A stretch of 64,000 nucleotides of DNA from Parvularculaceae bacterium (GTDB taxonomy: Bacteria > Pseudomonadota > Alphaproteobacteria > Caulobacterales > Parvularculaceae). The position numbers and the translations under genes were made by a program. The notes under the pieces were generated by a model. The model worked only from the letters and a program-made list of their open reading frames with translations, did no database searches and was not told the DNA's origin. Of this stretch, positions 57,851 to 64,000 are shown one piece after another (position 1 is the first letter of the stretch; each line of letters begins with the position of its first letter). The stretch lies in assembly GCA_028280115.1 (NCBI GenBank), contig JANQMJ010000010.1, positions 100,226 to 164,225 on the forward strand, given 5' to 3'.

Positions 57851-58094
57851 GCGAAAGCACCCCCAAGTAAACCGGTTCGTCAGTTACTTCCTGCACGGAA
57901 AATAGATCATCGTTGAATAATCTCCACCCGGCCAGATGCGCGTCACGAATGGTGTCATAAGCGTCCAGCACCTTTTCGTCGCGCACGATAACGTATCGTC
58001 CTGCGTGATTTTTCAGGAGCTCTGGCAACGCCGCGCTGAAGGCATTGTAATTTTTGTCGAGTTCTTCGTCTGTGAGATAACGTTGCTTCGGCAT
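57825..58094 (-). CDS. DUF5678-like small protein
   Basis: 89 residues from ATG 58094 (MPKQRYLTDEELDKNYNAF). The block LLKNHAGRYVIVRDEKVLDAYDTIRDA resembles DUF5678 (pattern: GxYVxVxDxxVxxxG/AxD). It ends YLGVLSHVIGRG. No catalytic residues are evident. It is the first gene of an overlapping pair with the aspartic protease, and a functional partnership is likely though unproven. It has no signal peptide or TM. Confidence 0.7.
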   Translation of the reverse strand: MPKQRYLTDEELDKNYNAFSAALPELLKNHAGRYVIVRDEKVLDAYDTIRDAHLAGWRLFNDDLFSVQEVTDEPVYLGVLSHVIGRGSS

Positions 58095-58158
58095 GGCCCT
58101 GCCTCCCATCCGAAGCTTGAACCTTATCTGATTTGCCGCATCAGCAATAGCCTCGACA

Positions 58159-58488
58159 TCAAAACGGCAGCTTCATGCCCGGCGGAAGGGGAAGACCCGC
58201 GGTCATTTCTTTCATTTGCTCTTGAGACTGGGTTTCCAGTTTCGCCTTGGCGTCATTGATCGCCGCGGCGACGAGGTCTTCGAGAATTTCGCCGTCGTCT
58301 TCTTTTAAAAGCCCGCGCTCAATGGCGACGGCCTTGGCGTAGCCCTTGCCGTTCAAGACGACCTTGACCATGCCGCCACCGGCCTCGCCGGTCACTTCAA
58401 GCGCGGCGAGCTTTTCCTGCATTTCCTGCATCTTGGCCTGCATCGCGCCAGCCTGTTTCATGATTTCGCCGATATCCATTTTACTCAT
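58159..58488 (-). CDS. ybaB: YbaB/EbfC nucleoid-associated protein
   Basis: A 109-residue DNA-binding protein that forms tweezers-like dimers: a long helix MKQAGAMQAKMQEMQEKLAAL, GGGMVKVVLNGKGY, and LEDLVAAAINDAKAKL. Normally between dnaX and recR. Here a methyltransferase separates it from dnaX (overlapping ATGA) and three genes separate it from recR. Confidence 0.94.
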   Translation of the reverse strand: MSKMDIGEIMKQAGAMQAKMQEMQEKLAALEVTGEAGGGMVKVVLNGKGYAKAVAIERGLLKEDDGEILEDLVAAAINDAKAKLETQSQEQMKEMTAGLPLPPGMKLPF

Positions 58489-59186
58489 CCGTTTTCAGCG
58501 CCGGAGGGCGCATCGTCATCGAACTCATATAGGCACACAAAACGGTTATTGCCCGAATACGCGCAGTTTTCTTCTCTGACGGCCTCGACCATAGATTCTG
58601 CGAGATCGAAAGGCGGCAAGTTGAGATTGATTTTGTAGAACCCCCAACCGTCAATTTGCACGAAATTTCTCACCTGATCTTCTCCGGTGAAACCGAGAAA
58701 CGATGTAGAAATGAGATATCGTGCGCTCTTTTTCGCACGCTCGACAACGCCGACGGCCAGCGCTTGCGGCAGATGGAACAAAACATCTCGCGCAATGATG
58801 AGATCGACGCGCGGCATCGCATTGGCGGTGATGTCCTTGACCTTGAAGGAAATACGCTCCCGCCCATAGTCCGCATTCAATTGGTCGATCGCCTTTTCAT
58901 TCGCGTCCCAACCCTCATAGGCGACATTGAGATTTTCGCCGAGATCGGGAAGACCGAGACGCCGCATCCAATGCCAATCGCCGCAACCAAGATCGAGGAT
59001 CGAACGGATATTGCGGCGTATGACAGTGTTGCGAATAAGCTCAAGCGATTCCTTCGCCGAATGCAGACTGCTGCCGGGACCGGAGGCGGATTCCCAGCGC
59101 CCCTCGGCCTTTTTGCGCAAACCGAGCTCCACGAACTCTTTCGCAGCTCGAAACATACGCTGATGCTCGTCCATCATCTTATCCAA
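58485..59186 (-). CDS. Class I SAM-dependent methyltransferase
   Basis: A 233-residue Rossmann methyltransferase. SAM motif I is ILDLGCGDWHWM (near residue 60) and motif II YEGWDANEKAI. RVDLIIARDVLFHLPQAL follows as motif IV/post-motif. No substrate domain is recognised, and the substrate is unknown. It fits tightly between dnaX (4-base gap) and ybaB (4-base overlap), so it belongs to that operon even though it is not part of the usual cluster. Codon use is slightly less GC-rich than that of dnaX. Confidence 0.83.
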   Translation of the reverse strand: MDKMMDEHQRMFRAAKEFVELGLRKKAEGRWESASGPGSSLHSAKESLELIRNTVIRRNIRSILDLGCGDWHWMRRLGLPDLGENLNVAYEGWDANEKAIDQLNADYGRERISFKVKDITANAMPRVDLIIARDVLFHLPQALAVGVVERAKKSARYLISTSFLGFTGEDQVRNFVQIDGWGFYKINLNLPPFDLAESMVEAVREENCAYSGNNRFVCLYEFDDDAPSGAENG

Positions 59187-59190
59187 ACCG

Positions 59191-60972
59191 TTAGCCCGTC
59201 GATTCTGAATTTGCGTCCGTGTTGTTCACAACAACATCGTCAGGATCAACCGGACGCTCGGCTTCATTTTCATCGGGCGCGGGCTCGGCCGTCGCGGCCG
59301 GCTCACGAATGGCGGTCACTTCCGCGCCGGGAAAGACCTCCAGCGCCTTTTTGACCAACGGGTCGGCCATCACCTCGGCAAGGCGCGCATCGCGCAGCGT
59401 CTTTTCGCCTTCTTCATTGGCGTTGACGGAAACGATCCATTGCCGTCCGGTCCACGCCTTAAGCGCTTGCGTCAGCCGCCCGGCGAGATCGGCGGGCGCA
59501 TCGGCATGCAGGCGTAGTTCGATATGGCCCGGCGCGAAAGACACAAGATGCACGTAGCTTTCAAGTTCGGTGCGCATTTTTGCGTCGCGCTGGGCCCCGG
59601 CGAGGCGAACGACGTCGGAAAAGCTGTTCAGGACGACATTTTGCGGCGCGCGCGCGCGCGCGGCCTCGAGCAGCGCCCCCTGACGGTCGCCCGCCGCCGG
59701 CGCGCTTTTTCCGCCTAATTCCGTATCGGCACTATTTTTTTTTAAGGCTTTAAGCGCCTCGTCGGGGGTCGGCAGATCGGCCGCAAAGCAAAGCCGGATC
59801 AGCGCCATTTCTCCCACGGCGGCGGGATCGGGCGCGATATTGGTTTCGCCAAGGCCCTTCATCAGGAGCGCCCAGGCGCGGGTGAGCGCGTTCATTTCAA
59901 GCCCGCCGGCTATCGTGTTGGCGCGTTCGGCGTCGGCGGCGCCGGCGGGTCCGTGCGCGGCCGCTTCCGGGCCCGCCGCCTTGATGCGCGTTAAAAGATG
60001 GATGAGGTCGAGCATGTCGCGCAGGATCACCGGCGGCTCGGCGCCGGCGTCATACTGGGCGCGAAACCCTTCCAGCGCCGCCTTGGCGTCGCCTTTAAGG
60101 GCCGCATGAAGCAATTCCCAGACGCCGGTGCGGTCGGCGAGCCCGAGCATGTCGCGGATCATCTCCGCGCCGACTTCTTCAGCGCCCTCTTTCTGACTGA
60201 TATGCGCCGCATGCTGAACGATCGCCTGGTCGAGGATCGACAAGGCGTCGCGCACCGATCCTTCCGCCGCCCGCGCGATCATCCACAATCCCTCGCGGGA
60301 AACGCTCACATGTTCCTTTGCGGCGATCCCGGCGAGATGATCGGTCAGGGTTTCCGGATCGATGCGGCGCAAGTCGAAACGCTGGCAGCGCGACAGCACC
60401 GTCACCGGCACTTTGCGTATTTCCGTCGTCGCGAAAATGAATTTCACATGAGGCGGCGGTTCTTCCAGCGTCTTTAACAGCGCGTTGAACGCCGCCGTCG
60501 ACAGCATGTGCACTTCGTCGATGATGTAGACCTTGTAACGCGCCTCGATGGGCGCATAGCGCACGCCCTCGATCAGCTCGCGAATATCGCCGACGCCGGT
60601 GCGCGAGGCGGCGTCCATTTCCAGAACGTCCGGATGGCGGCTTTCGGCGATCGCCCGGCAATGGCGGCCCTCGGCCGGCATTTCCATTTGCGGGCCGTTA
60701 TCCTCGCCCCCATTGTCGCCTGAATCCGGGCCCGCATAGTTGAGCGCCCGGGCGAGAATGCGCGCCGTCGTGGTTTTCCCCACGCCTCTGACGCCGGTGA
60801 GGATATAGGCGTGGGCGATGCGGTCCGCGGCGAAGGCGTTTTTGAGCGTCTTCACCATGGCCTGATGGCCGATCAGATCGTCAAAGCTTTGCGGGCGGTA
60901 TTTGCGCGCCAGCACCTGGTAGGGGCGCGCCTTGTCCGCAGTGGCGTTGTTATCGACCGGAAGATCGCTCAT
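59191..60972 (-). CDS. dnaX: DNA polymerase III subunits tau (and predicted gamma)
   Basis: The clamp-loader ATPase. 593 residues: Walker A at 60-67 (GVRGVGKT), DEVHMLS Walker B, the SRC-box-like TVLSRCQRF, an AAA+ lid and collar domain III to about 370, then a variable tau C-terminus. The four-Cys zinc site of the E. coli protein is reduced to one Cys (GRHCRAI). At codons 410-413 an A9 run is followed in the -1 frame by TAG, so a 413-residue gamma-like form is predicted. First gene of dnaX-methyltransferase-ybaB, downstream of the SRP RNA gene. Confidence 0.95.
   Translation of the reverse strand: MSDLPVDNNATADKARPYQVLARKYRPQSFDDLIGHQAMVKTLKNAFAADRIAHAYILTGVRGVGKTTTARILARALNYAGPDSGDNGGEDNGPQMEMPAEGRHCRAIAESRHPDVLEMDAASRTGVGDIRELIEGVRYAPIEARYKVYIIDEVHMLSTAAFNALLKTLEEPPPHVKFIFATTEIRKVPVTVLSRCQRFDLRRIDPETLTDHLAGIAAKEHVSVSREGLWMIARAAEGSVRDALSILDQAIVQHAAHISQKEGAEEVGAEMIRDMLGLADRTGVWELLHAALKGDAKAALEGFRAQYDAGAEPPVILRDMLDLIHLLTRIKAAGPEAAAHGPAGAADAERANTIAGGLEMNALTRAWALLMKGLGETNIAPDPAAVGEMALIRLCFAADLPTPDEALKALKKNSADTELGGKSAPAAGDRQGALLEAARARAPQNVVLNSFSDVVRLAGAQRDAKMRTELESYVHLVSFAPGHIELRLHADAPADLAGRLTQALKAWTGRQWIVSVNANEEGEKTLRDARLAEVMADPLVKKALEVFPGAEVTAIREPAATAEPAPDENEAERPVDPDDVVVNNTDANSESTG
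59732..59745 (-). promoter_or_regulatory. A9 slippery run in dnaX with -1 stop (programmed frameshift candidate)
   Basis: Minus-strand TTA AAA AAA AAT AGT in the tau frame. One extra A in the transcript, or a -1 ribosomal slip, reads TTA AAA AAA AAA TAG. The product would end after residue 413, just past domain III, matching the size logic of E. coli and Thermus gamma. Confidence 0.6.
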
Positions 60973-61052
60973 GGGGCGTTATTATGCGGGCTTGAGACGC
61001 GCGGATCAAAGGCGGCGGGCGGTCCGGGGAAAATTAGTCGAAGAAAATTAGT

Positions 61053-61143
61053 GGAAGGCTGAAACGACCCGCGCCGAAACTCGTTACGGCTGCTTCCTTC
61101 CGGACCTGACCGGGTTGGCGAGGAGCGCGTCCGCCAGCCTTCC
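61053..61143 (-). ncRNA. ffs: Signal recognition particle RNA (small bacterial type)
   Basis: About 91 nt. The SRP hallmark GGTCAGGTCCGGAAGGAAGC, followed by AGCC, is present on the minus strand, giving the conserved GGAA tetraloop hairpin and asymmetric loop that bind Ffh. The ends GGAAGGCTG (61143-61135) and CAGCCTTCC (61061-61053) pair perfectly and define the gene limits. It lies just upstream of dnaX, a widespread arrangement. Its receptor FtsY is encoded at 18.6 kb. Confidence 0.95.
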
Positions 61144-61150
61144 GCGAGGG

Positions 61151-61179
61151 AATATCCGCATTCGGCGCGGCGATTGCAA
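61151..61179 (-). promoter_or_regulatory. Promoter of the SRP RNA gene
   Basis: On the minus strand, -35 TTGCAA (61179-61174), a 17-base spacer and -10 GATATT (61156-61151), ending 8 bases before the predicted RNA 5' end. Confidence 0.55.
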
Positions 61180-61262
61180 GACCGTCCGGGGCTGATTGCG
61201 TCCGCGCCGCCGATCCTGTAGCGGTGGCGATTGCCCCAAATCCCAACACGCTTTGATCGATT

Positions 61263-62324
61263 ATGCCGGATATCACCAAGCACTCGCCCGACGAATTCCT
61301 CGACAATTTCCGCGCCCAGCCCCGCAGCGCACCGGTGGCGCTTTATGCCGGCGCCGCGCTGGACAGGGCGGGCCGGCTTGAAGAAGCCCTGGCGGTCTGG
61401 ACGCTGGGCGACGACGCCGATCCGCTCTTGCGCACCGTACACAAGCACCCCCAGGCCAGCGCCGATCTGCGCGCCCATTCCAAACGCGCCGACGAGGCGA
61501 TCCGCGCGCATTTCACCGCACTGCACCAGAATACGGTCGCCGATTTCGCCAGGACCAGGCCCGGCGAAGATATCGACCGCGTGCGCAACGGCATCTGGGT
61601 TCAGTACGCGGTTGAACCGTTTCAGTTCCGAGAGCCCAAACAGCGTCCGTTCGTCTTTTACATGCCGGACCTGCCGGCCCAGCCGGTAACGCAGGCCGAC
61701 GCCCTGCCCTGGGCCGGCGCCGTCGAGGCGGCCTATGGCGACATTCTCGCCGAATACGAAGCCGCCGTTGCGGCCGATGCGACCCAATACCCTTACGTGC
61801 CCGAGAACGAACCGAATGCGCATTGGGAAAAGCTGCGCGGCAAGATGGACTGGTCCGCGCTTTACATAAATTTCAACGCTGAGGTCACGGACGAAGCCGC
61901 GCATTTTCCCAAAACCATTGACGCGCTGAAAAACGCCCCATTGGTCAATCGCGACGGCGTGCCGCTGGAAACGTTCTTTTCTCGGCTTCAACCGGGCGCC
62001 CATATCCCGCCCCATTGCGGCCTGACCAACAGCCGGTTGACGGTTCACCTGCCGATCATTGCGCCCGAAGACTGCGAGATCCGCGTCGGCGACACGATGA
62101 ACAGGTGGGAAGAAGGCAAGATTATCGCCTTCGACGACAGCTACGAACACGAAGCCTGGAACCGGTCCGACCGGGACCGCATCGTCCTGATTTTCGAGAC
62201 CCATCACCCCGATCTCAAACCGGCGGAGATCGAAGCCATCGAACTGGTCTATTCGGTGTTCGACAAATGGGTGCGGGCCCGCGCGGACGTTCTCGACATG
62301 AAGATCGAGGGGCTCAACGTCTAA
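61263..62324 (+). CDS. Aspartyl/asparaginyl beta-hydroxylase family protein
   Basis: A 353-residue Fe(II)/2-oxoglutarate-type dioxygenase. The N-terminal ~100 residues are helical (a short TPR-like start, VALYAGAALDRAGRLEEAL). The hydroxylase domain follows (about 180-320): TFFSRLQPGAHIPPHCGLTN holds the first His, RLTVHLPI follows, and FDDSYEHEAWN holds the second His. The family lacks the usual carboxylate ligand. Bacterial members may modify proteins or lipid A; the substrate is unknown. Divergent from the SRP RNA gene. Confidence 0.87.
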   Translation: MPDITKHSPDEFLDNFRAQPRSAPVALYAGAALDRAGRLEEALAVWTLGDDADPLLRTVHKHPQASADLRAHSKRADEAIRAHFTALHQNTVADFARTRPGEDIDRVRNGIWVQYAVEPFQFREPKQRPFVFYMPDLPAQPVTQADALPWAGAVEAAYGDILAEYEAAVAADATQYPYVPENEPNAHWEKLRGKMDWSALYINFNAEVTDEAAHFPKTIDALKNAPLVNRDGVPLETFFSRLQPGAHIPPHCGLTNSRLTVHLPIIAPEDCEIRVGDTMNRWEEGKIIAFDDSYEHEAWNRSDRDRIVLIFETHHPDLKPAEIEAIELVYSVFDKWVRARADVLDMKIEGLNV

Positions 62325-62448
62325 ATCCGCGCTGGCGCACAGCGGCGTGATCGCTCGCGAACAATCGTGAAATGCCATCGGGGCGGAAACCGGTTACATC
62401 CGCGGCGACGTCTTTTGACGTGCGATGCGGGCTTAACGGAGTTCATCA

Positions 62449-62922
62449 ATGCAACGGATATTGGCGCTGCTGCCCTGGGCGGGTGGACTGTTCATCTCGG
62501 GCGTTTTTCTCGATTCCCTGCGATTTAAGTTCACCGGTCACCCGACGCCGCAGCACATATTCACTACCCTGAAAGAATGGTCGGGGATCGGCCTTTTCTA
62601 TCCGGCGGGCCCGTGGATCATCGGCCTTGGCGAACTCCTCGCCTCGCTTTTGCTGATCGGCCTGCCGCTGGTCTTTTTGCTGACCGGCGCGAAACAATGG
62701 ATCGGCAAATCGCAACTGGCCGGCGCGGCCATCGCCGTCGCCATCATGACAGGCGCGATCGGCTTTCACCTGTTCACGCCGCTGGGGGTCGACACCCCGA
62801 CCGAATGGGACGGCGCGACGGTGACGCAATCCGCGCCCAATCTCTTTATCGCCGCCTGCATCACCTGGGTTTTTGCGGTCGCGATCGTGGTGTTGCGCAA
62901 AGACAGCCCCAAGCGCGCGTGA
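62449..62922 (+). CDS. Small DoxX-like membrane protein
   Basis: A 157-residue four-TM protein. The pattern (LRFKFTGHPTPQHIFTTLKEW after TM1, GPWIIGLGELLASLLLIGLPL in TM2, then two further TMs) resembles DoxX/DoxD-like proteins of unknown redox role. An SD is not obvious. It is co-directional with nudC, 40 bases downstream. Confidence 0.65.
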   Translation: MQRILALLPWAGGLFISGVFLDSLRFKFTGHPTPQHIFTTLKEWSGIGLFYPAGPWIIGLGELLASLLLIGLPLVFLLTGAKQWIGKSQLAGAAIAVAIMTGAIGFHLFTPLGVDTPTEWDGATVTQSAPNLFIAACITWVFAVAIVVLRKDSPKRA

Positions 62923-62961
62923 GCATTGCGCGGGCCGGCACGGTCCGCGTAAGAGGGGCCC

Positions 62962-63876
62962 ATGAAGCCCGGCGACAATCCCAACTGGTTTGCGCATTCC
63001 CCGCTGACCCGGGTCAACAGCGAAAAAGACCGCAGCGCGTTTATCGAAACGCGCCTTAAGGACCCGAACAGCATTCTCGTTCCCTTGTGGCGCGGCGATC
63101 CGCTGGTCGCGGGCGGCAAGGCGGCGTTTTTATCAGCGGCGGCACTACCCGAATGTCCCAAAGACGCGCCGGTCGTCTTGCTCGGGCTGAAGGAAGGCCG
63201 GGCCTATTTCGGCGTCGATCTTTCCTCGGCGGCAAAGGACCGCGCCCAGGCGCCGTTCGCTGAGATGGGCGAATATCTGCCGATCCGCGCCGCCGCCGGC
63301 GTCGTCGGCCGGGACGATCTTGCGATTATCGGCCATGGGCGCTGGCTCTTTGAATGGCGCCGCAAGCATCTTCATTGCCCGATCTGCGGCGCGCGGACCG
63401 AACTGAAAAACGGCGGCGCCAAGAGCGCGTGTCCCGCTTGCGAAAGCGAGCACTTTCCCCGCTGCGATCCGGTGGCGATCGTACTCCCGGTCCATGAGGA
63501 CCATTGCCTGCTCGCCCGCGGCCCGCATTTCCCGCCGGGATTTTTGTCCGCACTCGCCGGTTATGTGGAGCCCGCCGAAACCCCGGAAGAGGCCGCAAGG
63601 CGGGAGATATTCGAGGAAGCCGGCGTCGTTCTTTCAAGCATCCGCTATCAGTTCTCCCAGCCCTGGCCGTTTCCGACATCGCTGATGATGGGGTTCATCG
63701 CCGACGCCGAGGCGCGCACGCTTGATCTTGATACGGATGAACTAGAGGAAGCGCGCTGGATATCCCGGCAAGACATCGATGCGCTGCGCGCCGGCGAAGC
63801 GCGCGACGGCATATTCCTGCCGCCGCCATTCACGATCGCGCGGCAATTAATCGAACGCTGGGCAGGCGGCGCCTAG
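62962..63876 (+). CDS. nudC: NAD(H) pyrophosphatase / RNA deNADding enzyme NudC
   Basis: 304 residues: an N-terminal domain, a C4 zinc ribbon (CPICGARTELKNGG and then CPAC), FPRCDPVAI, and a Nudix box (GYVEPAETPEEAARREIFEE in part). The NudC-specific SQPWPFPTSLMMGF (SQPWPFPxS) is present. This last motif distinguishes NudC from other Nudix enzymes. It hydrolyses NADH and can remove NAD caps from RNA. It is the third Nudix enzyme in the window. Confidence 0.95.
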   Translation: MKPGDNPNWFAHSPLTRVNSEKDRSAFIETRLKDPNSILVPLWRGDPLVAGGKAAFLSAAALPECPKDAPVVLLGLKEGRAYFGVDLSSAAKDRAQAPFAEMGEYLPIRAAAGVVGRDDLAIIGHGRWLFEWRRKHLHCPICGARTELKNGGAKSACPACESEHFPRCDPVAIVLPVHEDHCLLARGPHFPPGFLSALAGYVEPAETPEEAARREIFEEAGVVLSSIRYQFSQPWPFPTSLMMGFIADAEARTLDLDTDELEEARWISRQDIDALRAGEARDGIFLPPPFTIARQLIERWAGGA

Positions 63877-63900
63877 GATTGGTTACGGACCAGACAGACC

Positions 63901-64000
63901 CCCGCTCATCCCGGACGCGCTGCAGCGCCCCGGATCATAATCCGGGGTGATGCTGCGCAGGTTCGAAGCATGCTTCGAACGGATCCAGCAAACAAAAAAT
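63901..64000 (+). repeat. Dispersed repeat (family B), copy 2
   Basis: It matches the copy at 8685 in its first 60 bases (CCCGCTCATCCCGGACGCG ... GTGATGCTGCGCAG) and in the tail GGATCCAGCA plus A-rich end. In between, this copy has a perfect 20-bp palindrome (63961-63980, GTTCGAAGCA mirrored) where copy 1 has five bases. The window ends inside or just after the element. Confidence 0.75.

Noticed and set aside
60969..62378. 469-codon minus-strand frame across the hydroxylase gene and SRP RNA
   Set aside because: It covers the SRP RNA gene and is antisense to a well-supported dioxygenase gene.

Overview
The window is about 64 kb of a GC-rich alphaproteobacterial chromosome. Several features point to the class: the rsmI-yraN-gshB, def-fmt-truA, dnaX-ybaB-recR and atpHAGDC gene orders, FlbT, DUF1036, lptF/lptG, and RdgB/HemW neighbours. 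The order is not certain; Parvularculales- or Caulobacterales-like is my best guess. There is no rRNA, tRNA, phage module or CRISPR array. Most of the window is housekeeping DNA, with short accessory insertions in the joints between conserved genes.

Layout. 0-5 kb: rlmN, an MFS exporter, a DUF2975/HTH membrane-regulator operon, and two coupled unannotated small ORFs. 5.5-13 kb: rdgB, a broken IS481-type transposase, hemW, an LpoA-like lipoprotein, rsmI-yraN-BON lipoprotein-gshB, then two long CTAG-bounded palindromes. 13-21 kb: a membrane protein, lptF-lptG, an orphan flbT, mtaB-ftsY-ispZ. 20-28 kb: a Nudix hydrolase, a MarR protein with a histone-like tail, an RNA methylase, a universal stress protein, a kynureninase-like enzyme, xth, a TauE permease, a hypothetical gene, a candidate small RNA, lolA and a GST. 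28-37 kb: obg-nadD-egtD-rsfS-rlmH-envC-like-ctpA-yibQ-rppH. 37-42 kb: the F1 ATP synthase operon on the minus strand, carrying intergenic repeats and a decayed second atpG start. 42-52 kb: priA, a double-DUF1036 protein, a HAD phosphatase, dapD, a cupin, dapE, truA-fmt-def. 52-64 kb: a coiled-coil membrane protein, rmuC, recR, an MFS gene, a recR 5' remnant, a DUF5678-like/retropepsin pair, ybaB, a methyltransferase, dnaX, SRP RNA, an Asp/Asn hydroxylase, a small membrane protein and nudC.

The genes serve ribosome and RNA maturation (rlmN, rsmI, mtaB, rlmH, rsfS, obg, truA, fmt, def, rppH), envelope building (lptFG, lolA, EnvC-like, CtpA, dapD/E, LpoA-like), replication and repair (priA, dnaX, recR, xth, rmuC), and energy (F1 ATP synthase).

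The most interesting signals are not in the housekeeping genes themselves. They are: (i) an A9 slippery run in dnaX with a stop directly in the -1 frame, predicting a gamma-type product; (ii) a coupled pair of 44- and 51-codon ORFs beside a cluster of TCGATA elements; (iii) two cases (atpG, recR) where a diverged, decayed copy of a gene's 5' end survives at the expected ancestral position while an intact gene lies beyond inserted DNA; (iv) heptanucleotide-period repeats arranged as inverted arms; (v) a 145-nt candidate RNA with its own promoter and terminator; (vi) paired CTAG-bounded palindromes.
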